A DNA stretch of 64,000 nt, from NCBI GenBank assembly GCA_025175895.1, contig JAKLTH010000227.1, positions 537,501 through 601,500 on the forward strand, written 5' to 3'. This document shows, in pieces, positions 23,601 through 35,479 of this stretch. Each line of letters begins with the position of its first letter. Positions within the stretch are counted from its first letter, which is position 1. The position numbers and the translations under genes are program-made. The notes under the pieces were generated by a model. It worked only from the letters and a program-made list of their open reading frames with translations. It was not told where the DNA came from and searched no databases. The stretch is from Wurfbainia villosa (Eukaryota; Streptophyta; Magnoliopsida; Zingiberales; Zingiberaceae).

Positions 23601-26600
23601 TACTGTGGCCAAACAACTACGATGTTTTCTCATTTAATTCGCGACTCTTGTTAGGATACTGGTCATCTTCTAAGTGCTGCAAGCGACGAATGGAACTCGC
23701 TGAAAAATTCTTGGCCAATATATCACATCATTCTTTTGGTAGCTGCTCCAATAATGTACGTGGTAAAATGCTGCACGTTCTATTGAATCTAATAGTTAGA
23801 GTATGTGATATTGTATTTTAAAATAATGAATTAATTTTTCTTAAATATGAAGATGTTGTTTTCCATGTATTAATTATTAATTTCAAAGGTTAAAAGTCTA
23901 CCGTGATTTATCTCCTTTATGATGATTCGAAGACGGACTGATAGGAATCGTTAAGTTGACAGATTTCAACCTTTTATATTATCATGGTAAAGATGCTGCA
24001 CTCTCTTTGTATTTATTTATTTATTTTGATAATTTTAAGTGTTTGAGTTTTGTTGGATTCAAAGTCAGTGTTTGATATTGTTGGGTCTTGAGCGAAGTAA
24101 AAAAAATAAACTTTTTTATAAATAAAAAAATTTATTTTTTTATAAAAATGGACCCTTTTGTTTTATAATTTTTAAAAATTCTTCATTGAAGGCCCAGCTA
24201 CCTCTGCTCATGCCGGCTCTAGTTAGATTAATCCAAAAGTAAAAATATATGATCTTTCCCTTAATTTATCTATCAAATAAATTTAAAATATAATTTATGT
24301 ACGTTGAGTTTGCATAGACGTATTTTTATTTTATTTATTTATTTATTTAATTGATATCAATTATTTAAGTTTTTAATTCAATTAATTATAAAAATGATTG
24401 ATTCGGTTCTATAATTTTTTTTTATGGATTATCAAAATAAATCGAAAAATATTTGATAATTTAATATTTCAATGAAATTTTTTTAGGTTGTATAAATAAA
24501 AAATATCTAAAAAAAATTATCACGCGGACATTCTATGCACAATAATTCGAGAGCTCTCAACGTATTTGTTTAATATAACATATCACATTAAGGTACAGAT
24601 ACTCTATACCCTATCAATCTGCTCTCTGCTCTCGGATTATCACAAAAGAGATAAATTAAAAAAAAATTAATCCAAAGTCGACATCCTCACAGAAATAGAA
24701 GATTAATTTTTATTTCTTTACATAAATGTTATATGCAAGATTTACAAAGCTTGTGTTGGATTAGATATGATTCGGTACCGACCTTTAAAATATTGGATTC
24801 CTTAAGTTATCTAAAAAATTGGAAATCTGTCCAACTAACAGTTCTTTGTCATCCGTCTCAGAGCTACGGCGAGAAGGAGATAAATCACGGAGAAAATTAT
24901 GTCCCTGGACACGGTGGTAAGACAGGAGGGTCATCTGACGTCAGGGAGAATTTTAGATTCCTCATCCAGAATCGACCCAGCTCGTTTCCAAAGCGACCAT
25001 CCTATCTTACCATCGCGACATCCCCGTGGAGACAGATTTCTTTAAGCTCATGATTTCCATTCAAAACGATGAAACCAACTAAAGATTCTAAATTTGATAA
25101 AATGTAGGGATTGAATTGGAGATTACCCTAAATTTTACCATTAGAAATTTTCTCTTCCAACTAGAGTTATTAATCGGACCAACCTATAATAGAGTAGATT
25201 AATCTGTCATAAATTCAATATTTAGTGGGGATGGACGGACCGATCGACCACCTTGACAGGTTGAGAAATCTCCAATACAACTCAAGACGGATTACGAATT
25301 AGACGGACCAATCCATGAGCTAAAAAATTAAAAAAATATATATCTAAAATTACTAAGACATTAAAGACCTGAGATAATGATCGATAAGAGAGATAGAGTA
25401 CCATGATTTAAAAAAAACATTTGAAATAACTAAAATCTTATAATTGAGATTCATTTATAGACTTACAAAGTTTAGTATCGATGTTTTTTATTTATTCCTA
25501 ATGTTCCAAAATATCTAAATCTTGATAATATACACATATAAATTTCTACTCTTCCAAATAGATTCAATTGAAATTTTCTAATTCTTATAATTATTTAATT
25601 GTGATATGTCATTATTTCCTAAATTGATTAAAATAGTGATGACACAATAATATAAAATAATTAGAGTATAAAAAAAAATAAAATACTTCATTAAATATTC
25701 TTTTGTTATTTACTTTTAACTTCTTTTATATTTTATTGAGATGTATACGTGATAGAAAAAGATTATGATGATGAAAAACCTATCTTGTTAATATTAAAAT
25801 ATTGATAAAAAAACTTATAAAATTTTATTTTTCCATGTTCTATATTTTGACATTTTTCAATCTGCAGATCAACTCGTGCCCATGACGGACAAATCCGTCT
25901 AAACCCACAATCCACGTGGATCGATTCATTTAGACTCATCAAAATAATAAATTGATAAAATTTAACCCATTTAAATCGGAACGAATTAATCAGACGGATC
26001 CAATTCAACGTGACAGTTCTACTTCCGACACAGCCGGCTTTCTTCTGCCTGTAAATCAGGGGTGACTTTCCAAAAACCTGCCAAGAAGGATTAATATATA
26101 AAAGAATGGTTCGACACATAGTTATAATTTATAAAAAACCCGAACACCTCTAAAATTAGTAATTTCCTGTACCATAAAGAAAATGAAATCAAAATTATCA
26201 AATATACCCTTTCTAAATAGGACATTATGAAAAAAAAAACATATCAGGGATTTCGATAAAATTAATTTTTATTTTTATTTTATAAACTATAAAAAGGCAT
26301 GCTTCAGATTAGATCTATCTAAGTGGAACAAGGAGCTAGTCAGAGATGTGGCAAGTTAATATTTAAAATAATAATAAAAAAACAATCTCACAGCAGGAAC
26401 CTCATACAAACAAGGTTCGCACATATAGCTACTCTTATTTGAAGTGTGCAATCATCACCGGTTGGAGATTCACATCGGTATAACATTTTGAAAAATATTT
26501 CTAATTCAACGGAATCAGATAATGCTCGAGCTTCACTGATTCTACAAGCAAAATAAAAAAGATAAACACAACCTCATGACATTCTGCAATGTACATGATC

Positions 26601-26787
26601 TGGCCCATGTATACAAGAACAAAGCATGGATGGAACTCCAGCCAGCTTCTATTCTAAGTTCTAACTAGAATTCAATCTTCAGTAGCAATTATAAATGCAA
26701 GAACAGTTGCTGAAAAGTTCATTCCAATGATCAAAACCCCTACAACTGATGCATCGGCACTGCATGAAAATTGGAAAAATAATCCAT
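20662..26787. other. AT-rich intergenic region
   Basis: Upstream of the CDPK, 20662-21090 is comparatively GC-rich and probably holds its 5' UTR and promoter. From about 21100 the DNA is strongly AT-rich with many A- and T-runs and no frame I recognise. A small simple-sequence tract (AAAAAG/AAAAT units) lies at about 23309-23355. The moderately GC-rich island at 24760-25050 has an open stretch without known motif. Decayed transposon DNA is likely but I could not define termini. Confidence 0.5.
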
Positions 26788-27113
26788 ACTGTAAGAGATG
26801 CTATTGTGTTTCCATTTTTCCTCGAAGAAAAAGTAATCAAATTCAACAGCAGTTATAATAATTAAATAATGTAAAAAGAAAACAAATAAGAACTCCATTT
26901 TTTAAGGTGGATCTTTTACTGAACATAAGAGACTCATAATGGAAATATGAGATTACTGTAAGAGATGCTATAGTGTTTCCACTTGTCCTCAAACGTCAAA
27001 TAAATGTAATCAAATTCAGCATCAGTAATAATAATTCAACAATGTAAAAAAATAAAACTCCATTTTTTGGGTGGATCTTGTACTGAAACATAAAAGACAC
27101 AATGACAATGTGA
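26788..27113. repeat. Tandem duplication, 2 x ~167 bp
   Basis: Two adjacent diverged copies start with ACTGTAAGAGATGCTAT at 26788 and 26955. They share blocks such as TCCATTTTTT..GGTGGATCTT and end near a GAGAT(C/T) word. It is a local head-to-tail duplication of non-coding DNA with no known function. Confidence 0.7.
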
Positions 27114-27795
27114 GATCCCTTAGGCAGCTTGTATGTGATGATGTACATAAAACTTTTGCCTAGTTGGCTGCACCAAGTTTATATCATCAGCATGTGGTTT
27201 GCCACCGTGAGGATTTCTAACACTCTAGCATGATGGATTACTCTTATCATAAAAATTATGTCATAGATAGCCACGATTGAAATATAATTGTTTGCATAAA
27301 AGATGCCACAATCCCCATTTATACTCAAAACGTCACTTATGCAGCTTGCCAGTGATAGAGTATCAAGTGCAGGAGGATGTAAATGATATTATATTACCTC
27401 TTCCCTTGTGATCCCCTCTATTTAATCTCATTCTTTTCCTTTCACTTCTCAGGGGTCATTAGAACCACTGATTCACAGACCTAATCCAACTTTCTTCCTC
27501 TATGCTAATCTGCATCATAGTTATCAATGTTGGCTCCACCACAACAATAACCCATTTCATTTGGAATATTCCACCATTCTTGGAACTAGGTGTAGTTGTT
27601 ACCAATACAACAACTTGCAAACCAAGAGCGCTGATCTATTAATTTGATAGGATAAAGAGTCAGAATTTGAAACAACAATGCATAAGCCTAAGTCAAAGGT
27701 AGTTGTTACCTTCAACTCCCATGTGCGACAAATTGGCACCAACAAATAAGGAAGCACTTTTTCCTAGCAGAATACTGTGATGATAATAATGATAA

Positions 27796-30026
27796 TGTTG
27801 GAGCAATCAGTCTCATATCAAGGTTGACCGAGTTAAACTTAAGTTGAGTTTCGATGTTTGATAATATAACAATAGATTGATAATAAGTGAAGGATGGTAT
27901 GGGACACCCGAGGTTGTGTGATGGAGAAGGAGATTGTTAGTGCAGTCATCATTGAGTCAAGTTGATCAATGATGCATGTAAAGTCAAGTAACTCAAGGTT
28001 AACCGAATACTTGACAAGTTTTGAAATCCAAATGGGTCAGTGAGGACCGGCCCCTTAGTGGTCCGAAGTCCAACCGAGAGTTGACAAATGATAAATCCAA
28101 TTGGGTCAGGGAGAACCAAACACTTGGTAATAAAAAATTCAACAGAGAGTCGACAAGTGTGAAGGCCAAGTGGGTCACGATTGACCAGACACTTAGCACG
28201 AGATGGAAAATCCAAACAAGTCAAGAAGGACCGGATGTCTGGTGATGGAAAGTTCTGACAGATCGAGGTTAATCGGATATCAAATACGAGAAGTCAAGTA
28301 GTTGAAGGTTGACCGAATACTTGACAAGAGGAAAAATCCAAATAGATCAAGAAGGAATGGATGCTTGGTGTTGATGAAGTCCCGATAGGTCAAGGTGACC
28401 GAATGCTAGACAAGCAAAGTACGGATAGGTCAAGGTAACCGAATTCTAGGCAGGTGAAGTTTTGATAGGTCAAGGTGACCAGATGCTAAGCAGGCAAAGT
28501 CCTGATAGGTCAAGGGTGATCGAATACTGGACGAGAAAGATCCTGGTAGGTTGAGGTCAATTAGATGTTAGGTGAAGCGAGAGTTGACTTGAAATTATGT
28601 TGAGACTGAAGCATCAATCGACTGGTAGGGTTTACCAGTCGACTAGTGATAGTGTTCAAGCAAGCGTTGAGTTCAAAACTCAACTACAACTCGACTGGTT
28701 AAGATTAATCGACTGATGGGGTTGATCAGTCGATTGAAGTCACTATTCGAGCATGCATCGAGAACTCAAGAAGCTCCAACAGGTGCTCGGGAAACGAGTG
28801 CTCAAGAACTCGAGCGCTCGAGACAAGTCAGGAACGAGGTTTGGGTGCTCGGGTACAAGGGGATGGTAATCGGGAACGAGACTTGGGTGCTCATGAACGA
28901 GAGGACGGTGCTCGAAAACAAGGCTTGGATGCTCGGGAAACAAGTGCTCGAGAACTTGGGCGTTTGGGACAAGTCAAGAATGAGGCTTGGGTGCTTGGGA
29001 GCGAGAGGACGATGCTCAGGAACAAGGCTTGGTTGCTCGGGAATGAGAGGATAGTGCTCGGGAACGAGAGGAGCTCGAGAAGCTCCGACAAGTGCTTGGA
29101 AAATCGATGCTCGAGAACTCGAGCGCTCAGGACAAGTTAGGAATGAGGACTTGGGTGCTCGGGAACGAGGGGGCGATGCTTGGGAATGAGGCCCCGATGG
29201 TCGGGGGTCCAAAAATCAATTACTGGGATACTGCAATCGATTAATGAGCCAAAATCCTGAACTCAGATCAACACAGAATATTGGACAATCGACAGATGAT
29301 TTTGATAAGTTGACTGGTGACATTATAGCCAGACCTAGAAGATTGGTCAATCAACTGATGAAGTTGATCAGTCGACTGGTGTCACTATAGCAAGGCACAA
29401 AAGGGTTGATAGTCGACTAATGGTCAAGGACAGTCGACTAATGGACCATAGTCTGACGTGGATTGAGTCATTGGAGTAGCAACAGTCGAAGACCAACAAA
29501 CTGAGGGGTAAGGTCAGTTAACTGGTTGGCGAAAATCAGTCCGATGACAACCCTATAAAAGTGGATTTCATGGTGATGTGAAGATGTCGATTCTTGATAA
29601 TTTTGAACGGGAAGTGTTGTTGCATTCTAGACCTTCTAAAGACATTCTAATGCAATTAAACTACAAGCAAGCAAGATCACATTGTGTAAAGTATTTTGAT
29701 TCTTGTTTTCTCATTTCACTTGTATATTTCGTATTTGGTTGCTTTTTTTTTGTAAAGACAGAGATTGTAAGAGGTTTCTCCGTCTTCGAAAGAATTCCGA
29801 GAAAGAGAAAGGATAGTGGATCTATCGCTAAGAACTAAGTCATGGAGTAGGAATCGGAAGGTTCCGAACCACATAAAATCCTGGCGGCGTGTGCTTGTTG
29901 TATTTTGTTTCCGCCACATTGAGGTTTTATAAACAAGCACGAGCACTTAAATGTCAACGAAATCGACGATCGAGACGAATCACTATTCACAACGCCCCCT
30001 CCTCTAGCGACACCAAAGTTCTAACA
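27796..30026 (+). mobile_element. Solo LTR (2,231 bp) with 5-bp target duplication GATAA
   Basis: The element begins TGTTGGAGCAATC and ends AAAGTTCTAACA, giving canonical TG..CA ends with an imperfect terminal inverted repeat. It is bounded by GATAA on both sides (27791-27795 and 30027-30031), a perfect 5-bp target-site duplication. No gag-pol lies inside or beside it, so it is a solo LTR left by recombination of a long-LTR retrotransposon. Internally it has diverged ~60-90-bp repeats (27960-28560), CAGTCGACTG-like palindromes, a CTCGGGAACGAG minisatellite (28780-29200) and a CTATAAAAG TATA-like promoter near 29552. The open frames inside (up to 136 codons) follow the repeats and are not genes. 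Copia versus Gypsy cannot be decided without internal sequence. Confidence 0.88.
28760..29205 (+). repeat. CTCGGGAACGAG-type minisatellite inside the solo LTR
   Basis: Short, imperfect units built around GTGCTCGGGAACGAG and CTTGGGTGCTCGGGA recur roughly every 15-30 bases. The tract stays open in several frames on both strands because of its periodicity, which produces spurious ORFs. It lies in the presumed U3 part of the LTR, upstream of the TATA-like box. Confidence 0.7.
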
Positions 30027-30205
30027 GATAAAACTCATTATATATTCTAGTTTCCATAATGAACTTAGATTACAAAATGTTCCATCATGCAATTAGTTCA
30101 ACCCCTTCACAATACCCTAACAGAACAAAGTAGCAGTATAATGGAACAAGCAATGACATTGTAAAACAAGAAAACGATTTTGGAAAATTTGCCATACCTA
30201 ACTTA

Positions 30206-31300
30206 TCAGATGCGAGTGCATGAGGGATCAAAGTCATCAGGTGCAACCTGAGCAATCCAATTGCTGAGAGTGTTCTTGACATCTCCGTGGTTGACGTATG
30301 CTAGTTCATACATGCTGCAAAGATTCACGACCAATGTTTCATTCAAGGCTGCAGTTGGAACCCTCTCTAAAGCCCCCTCTAGCACCTTGATTGAATCGGA
30401 CAGGTCTCGCGAGTACATCAAGCATAGAGCTTTATTGTTCAGTGCCACTACATCGGCAGGATCCCTTTCAATGCACTCCTCGTATTCTCTCACAGCTGCA
30501 GCATAATCCTTGGCGACGATGAACTCCAGCGCCTTGTTCCTCCCGACAAGGTTTTCCAACTCTACTGTTCGCTCCCCCGACGGAAAAAGGCTCTCCAACC
30601 TCGCAAACGACGCCTTAGCACCAGTCAGGTCACCGATCTGGAGTTGGACATACCCGAGTCGGGAGAGGAGCAAAGGGTTGGATGGATCCCGCTCAAGAAG
30701 CAGCAGAACCAGCCCTAGAGCCGCCTCGAACTCCCGGTGGACGAAGTGGTTGCAACAGAGGGAAGCCATCACGAATAACTCCCTGCGGCGCCACAGGTCG
30801 GCAGATGCGGTGGTGGTCTCCTCCAGGATCTTGGATCGGACGAGGTCGAGGAGCGCGTAGAGGCGGTCGACGGTGACGGATCTGGTACCAAGCCGCTGGG
30901 GAAGGTCAGAGTGGAGGAACCGGAGGGCGAAGGGGATCATGGAACCGGAACGTCCAGGGTAGGAAGACGGGTAGGATTCGAAGCGGAAGCGAGGGGAATC
31001 CAATGGGGCGTCGAGGGCATCGATCTCTGCGGCGGCATCGGAGAACCGACGCAGCTTAGAGAGGGCGAGGGTGGACACAGAGAGACAAACGAGGTGGTGG
31101 TGCGGACGGAGGCCATGGCTGCGGCGGGCCACGGCGACTGCGTCGAGGACGGCACGCCACTGCCCGCGGCGGGAGAGAGCGAGGAGGGACGGCACGTCGA
31201 AAGGGAGATCGAGGGGTGAGATCGGAGGGGACAGGAGAGGATCGGAGATGGCCACGCTCGGGCGGTCCCTGCGGCCTTCGGGTTCTTCTCCTCCAGTCAT
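30206..31300 (-). CDS. TRAPPC12: TRAPPC12-like tetratricopeptide protein
   Basis: A single-exon gene of 364 aa from the ATG at 31300 (MTGGEEPEG) to a TGA at 30206. It resembles plant homologues of trafficking protein particle complex subunit 12, a TPR protein of the TRAPP tethering complexes that act in ER-Golgi and post-Golgi traffic. The N-terminal region has the block FDVPSLLALSRRGQWRAV. The middle and C-terminal part shows TPR-type helices, for example DPSNPLLLSRLGYVQLQIGD and DPADVVALNNKALCLMYSRD. The ending PDDFDPSCTRI matches the family's conserved tail as I recall it. No transmembrane segment is seen. The 5' half is strongly GC-biased, the 3' end less so. The complex assignment rests on family resemblance, and the TPR fold is certain. 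Confidence 0.85.
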   Translation of the reverse strand: MTGGEEPEGRRDRPSVAISDPLLSPPISPLDLPFDVPSLLALSRRGQWRAVLDAVAVARRSHGLRPHHHLVCLSVSTLALSKLRRFSDAAAEIDALDAPLDSPRFRFESYPSSYPGRSGSMIPFALRFLHSDLPQRLGTRSVTVDRLYALLDLVRSKILEETTTASADLWRRRELFVMASLCCNHFVHREFEAALGLVLLLLERDPSNPLLLSRLGYVQLQIGDLTGAKASFARLESLFPSGERTVELENLVGRNKALEFIVAKDYAAAVREYEECIERDPADVVALNNKALCLMYSRDLSDSIKVLEGALERVPTAALNETLVVNLCSMYELAYVNHGDVKNTLSNWIAQVAPDDFDPSCTRI

Positions 31301-31392
31301 CGCTCGTGAAGGGGAAGCGGTCGAAAATAGTTTGGTTGTAAAATTGCGGGCGTCGTTACGATCGCATTGAAAAGTAATATTTATTCATATGA

Positions 31393-31424
31393 AATAATAA
31401 TAATAATAATAATAACAACAAATA
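31393..31424. repeat. (AAT)n microsatellite
   Basis: A short run of AAT units lies just upstream of the TRAPPC12 start codon, between it and the invertase 3' end. Confidence 0.8.
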
Positions 31425-31565
31425 ATTTAAAATAGTTAAATAGATGATTAATAAGAATTGTGAACTGTAAAAGAGGTATAATTCCTCAGCAATAATTATA
31501 ATTTATAGGAATAAACTCGAACAATTAACAAGGATAGTAATGGTGTGAGACCAAGCTTTTCAGCA

Positions 31566-34500
31566 TCATGCAGTCCATGAAGCTGACCTCTTTATCAAGG
31601 GCTTCTTCCCCTTTTCCTCTTCCAGGGAGATCATTCCAAGGTGAGAAGGGTCTTCAAGCATCATTTTTGCCACCAAGTAGCCGGCGATAGACCATGTCTG
31701 ATACTTCCTCGCTTGCTTGCCGATGTATCTTCCGAGCTTTCCGTCGTAGTATTCCGGCCAGCCATCTTTTGACAACCTGCTCTCCGCGAGGTCAATGGCT
31801 TTTCTTGCAATCTGTGGCCTGCCGGTCTTGATGCAGGCTGCAGTGAGCAGCCATAGAAGCACTGCAATAAACAGCATAAACATTAAGAGAGATACAAACT
31901 TACTGTTATTATGTTGAAGATCTTCTGTATCGGATATTTCAATTGAATTCTGGTTTATACTCATCCTATAAAAACTTGAGCTCCTAGGTAACTATTATAA
32001 TCTAACAAGTTAACAACTCCAAGTTCAAGTGACAAATTCAATACAAAGGCTTTTCCTACGCTCAGGCAGCTACTGGAAGCTTTCTGAAATAGAAGCACTC
32101 TTTATATATGTGATCTTATAGCATATAATTACTTTCTCTTGTTGAAATAGAAATACCCATTTTAACTGTCATAAATTATATGCGAAAGAAAGTAAATATA
32201 GCTGCAGCAAAAATAAAGTTTCTTCAGACTTTTTCGATAAGGAATCATGCTGTCCGAGAAAATGAGGAAAATGATTTCAATTAACCTGGCCAAGATCCAC
32301 CATTATGATAACTCCATCTCGTGTTTTTAGGATCACACCCTGTCACAATTCCCCATTCATGACCTTCTAAAGCAGGATAAGATATCTTTAAGGGCATTTC
32401 ACCGATCAGTTCCTCCCACCTCTCTTCAATGAGATCCATAATAGCAACTGATTGCTCTGGTGTAGCAAGGGATGATAATATGGCAATGCAGTTGCCAAGG
32501 GCAAACCATCGGAAGTCCATTCTTTCGGGGCTAACATTTCCAACAAAGTAGCCGCCACGAGAAGGCATGAAATCAAATATCCAATCTGGGATTGAATCAG
32601 GAATGACATTGAACTTATTGACAGCCGTATGAGAGTATTCTTCAGTCTTGGAGCGGTATATATCATTTAACTGTTGGAAGTCCAGCCAAAAATAACTTCT
32701 CATGTGATAACTTAAGGCATGCAAACGGTGTAGTATTCTCTCTATAAATTCCTTGCCTTCTGCATCAGGTTTGAGCATTGCTAGTGCACATCTCAGTGCC
32801 ATGAAAAAGAGGGATTGGATTTCTATGGGATAACCATATACACCCTAAATTTCCCCAAGAAGGAAAGCAATGTTAAGATGAGTCAAGAAGTTATTAGCTT
32901 ATCGATAATTGAATATATACATAAATCAATCAGAAAGGAATAATTATATGATTTAGACAAAAAAAAGGCAATTGAAAATTCACAACATTATAGAAAAAAT
33001 GTACAGTCGACTTCAGTAATGAAACTATATGATAGAAACTTGAAATCTTGAAATTCTACATGAGTGCATCTTTAACACAACAATTCTCTTTCCATATACT
33101 TGATATCGAACTAATAGTTAACATCATTCTGCATTGCCATAAAAAAAAACACATGCTAATAATATCAGAATCTGATTCTGTGATCTATTCACTATAGAAA
33201 TGGTTTTATTAAGAGCTTATGAACTTCAAGACCAAGCAAATCACTGGATGGAAAAATTGACTACCAAATCCATTTTGGTATATTTTAGTCGATTGTTATA
33301 TGAAAGATGAAATCAGACACCACACTTTATACTTTATTACTGCTGCTTAACAGTTGGAAAATAAATTTTGTTACTGTTAATTGGGTTCAGTCATGTACTT
33401 AATTAAAATGATAGAACAATGATAGTATTTCCATTGACTAGATTTCAAGCTGCAGTACATGCAAAGTAAATTGCTCTGTCTAAATGACAAGCAATAGGGA
33501 AATATGATCAAATATTAGAAAAGAAACTTGAAGTAGCATAAATTATTCACTAAAAGTAACGCCATCAGTTTTTTGCTATGTCACTCATGCAACTAATAAA
33601 GGCTGGCCTTGCTACAGATGTGTATTATAGGTTGATTCAGCATGAGTGTGTATGTGTATAAAATCTAACTATCAGTTGAACTTTGCACAATACACAAGTT
33701 ACGTTGCATACATAATGAAAACATATTAAGATTTGCAGTTTCAGTATTTGTTGAACTTACCATCCTACGATCTATCATTGAACACCCATCGGCACAAAGT
33801 AAGGTAGGGAATGTGTCAAACCCCTCAGAAAGACATAAAGCTAAAATAAGCCTCATCCCTCTCTGGCATTCTGGTGTTTCTGCTAAAGCTAAATCTCCAG
33901 TAGATTTTGTATAGGCTCTCAGAAGAATAATCCACCAAAATCCAGAATCAACAGGTGCAACCCTGCCAATTGCACTTCCACCAAAATCTGCTATCAGAGT
34001 CTCACTTTTCCTAGCAGGGTCATGGTTCACCTTGAAGCTTGCTGGTAAGACCCCTTCCCCAAGTTTGAAGCGATCAATTTTCTTTTCCCAACTCTGAAGG
34101 AGGAGCGTCTTCAACAGAAAATTTTTAACTATATCGGGTTCACCGTTCATTAGAAAAGCCAAAGCACTTGGCACAAAATCACGAACAAAGACCTAAATAC
34201 AGGATTAACAGACATTGATCCAAGAATTATGATATGAAGCTTTGATATAAACCGACAAAAATATTCATTTAGCAAATAAGTGAATAAAAAGGGATCAACT
34301 AATAGGATCCTCATAGAAAATCAAACTGAATCCTAAAGAGAGATGCAGTTGAGATCAATGGAAGAAAGTCAAATATGGAGTCTTTTCACGATCTAATGGA
34401 ATATCTCAACCATGCACCTGGTCATAGTTAAGGACTTCCTCCGAGCCGTGTTCAATGGCAGCTATGGTCCCAACAGGCTGCCGACGGAAGAGCACAATGG

Positions 34501-34807
34501 ACCTTCGGAGAGCATCCCATGCCTCTGCGATCATCGGATGTGGCTCAGACCAGTCTCGAGACGATGAGGCTGGTGTGCCCGAGACTGACCTTCCAGCAGC
34601 GGGAGAATACATGTCGTCAACCAACCGAAGATTGCCCGAGAGCTCGCTCAGCGACCGCTCGTCGAATGACAGCTTACGCTCTATCTTAATCCTCGGCCGA
34701 TCGAGCAACCGTGACAGTTGCTCGAAGTCGTCGACCTCCGCCACGGAGCAGAGCAGCTCCACTCTCCGGAGATCCTCCTCGTGCACCCCATCCATTCCCT
34801 CGATCAT
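31566..34807 (-). CDS. CINV: Cytosolic neutral/alkaline invertase (GH100)
   Basis: This enzyme hydrolyses sucrose to glucose and fructose in the cytosol. Four exons at 34807-34418, 34192-33761, 32844-32286 and 31861-31566 join in frame to 558 aa, the usual length for the cytosolic branch. GH100 blocks are present: FVRDFVPSALAFLMNGEP, DFGGSAIGRVAPVDSGFWW, CSMIDRRMGVYGYPIEIQSL, FFMALRCALAMLKPD and WPEYYDGKLGRYIGKQARK. There is no N-terminal transit peptide. The C-terminus (IKRSASWTA) keeps the RSxSW serine context that in Arabidopsis CINV1 is phosphorylated for 14-3-3 binding. The ATG at 34807 is used, and the next in-frame Met is at 34795. A TATA box at 35466-35473 and a splice donor near 35310 imply a 5' UTR intron of about 0.5 kb. 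A start-stop codon pair sits just before the initiator. Confidence 0.96.
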
Positions 34808-34809
34808 TC

Positions 34810-34815
34810 TCACAT
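34810..34815 (-). promoter_or_regulatory. Minimal AUG-stop upstream ORF before the invertase start
   Basis: On the minus strand ATGTGA is followed by two bases and then the main ATG of the invertase. If the 5' UTR exon begins at the AG around 34822, as expected, the mRNA carries this start-stop pair. Such AUG-stop elements can stall ribosomes and reduce downstream initiation in plants. Presence in the mRNA is inferred. Confidence 0.4.
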
Positions 34816-35465
34816 AAAATCCTTGTCAAAAGCATGAATTACTCACTTTTATTCCCTCAAACTTCCATTTAAGCAGAGTAAAACTTCACATTAACTGAAA
34901 ATGTAGAAAAGGTGGTAGGTTGCGTAAACGCACTGCAGTTCAAATGAAAGAAACACATAAGCACTCTAGCTCCAAAAAGCTTGGAAATATAAAACGAAAA
35001 TTGATTTATTTTTTTTTAGCCGAATAAACGGATACACGTTCTTACATATTGCATCAGGAACTCGAATTTATTTTTCCCATTTCCAGAGGATACCAAAACT
35101 TCATTCGAACTGATTAAAGAAGCGTAATAGCATAGATATCCAGAAAAGAAGCAAAATTTGATCGAAAAATTGGGAACAAATCTACTAACAAAAACATAAC
35201 TAGGATTAAGCACCAAGCAAAAAAAAAAAAGGAAAGAAAAGAAACTGAAACGAGCATCAAAAGTTGGAAACGAAACGGAAAAATCAGCAAAGGATGAAAA
35301 AGGGGAGTCACCTGCGTGGATCTGGTATGTAGAGAAGGTAAATGAGATCGAAGGGAGAAGAATCAGAGGGATGCGCGGCCGCGGGGGAGGCAACGGAGCG
35401 CAGCTGAAGCGAAGGAAAAAGGAAAGAAGTGGAAAAAAAAAGATAGAAAGGCAGGAGCAGGTGGG

Positions 35466-35473
35466 TACTTATA
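35466..35473 (-). promoter_or_regulatory. Putative TATA box of the invertase gene
   Basis: TATAAGTA on the minus strand lies about 150 bases upstream of a GCAGGTGACT splice-donor-like site near 35310. It fits transcription starting near 35440, followed by a 5' UTR intron. Confidence 0.5.
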
Positions 35474-35479
35474 GCCGAG

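Noticed and set aside
24060..24230. Possible second hAT-type MITE ending GCCGGCTCTAG
   Set aside because: Only one end resembles a hAT terminus. No matching opposite end or 8-bp duplication could be found.
28716..29212. ORFs of 99-136 codons on both strands
   Set aside because: They are produced by the periodic CTCGGGAACGAG minisatellite within the solo LTR, not by selection for coding.
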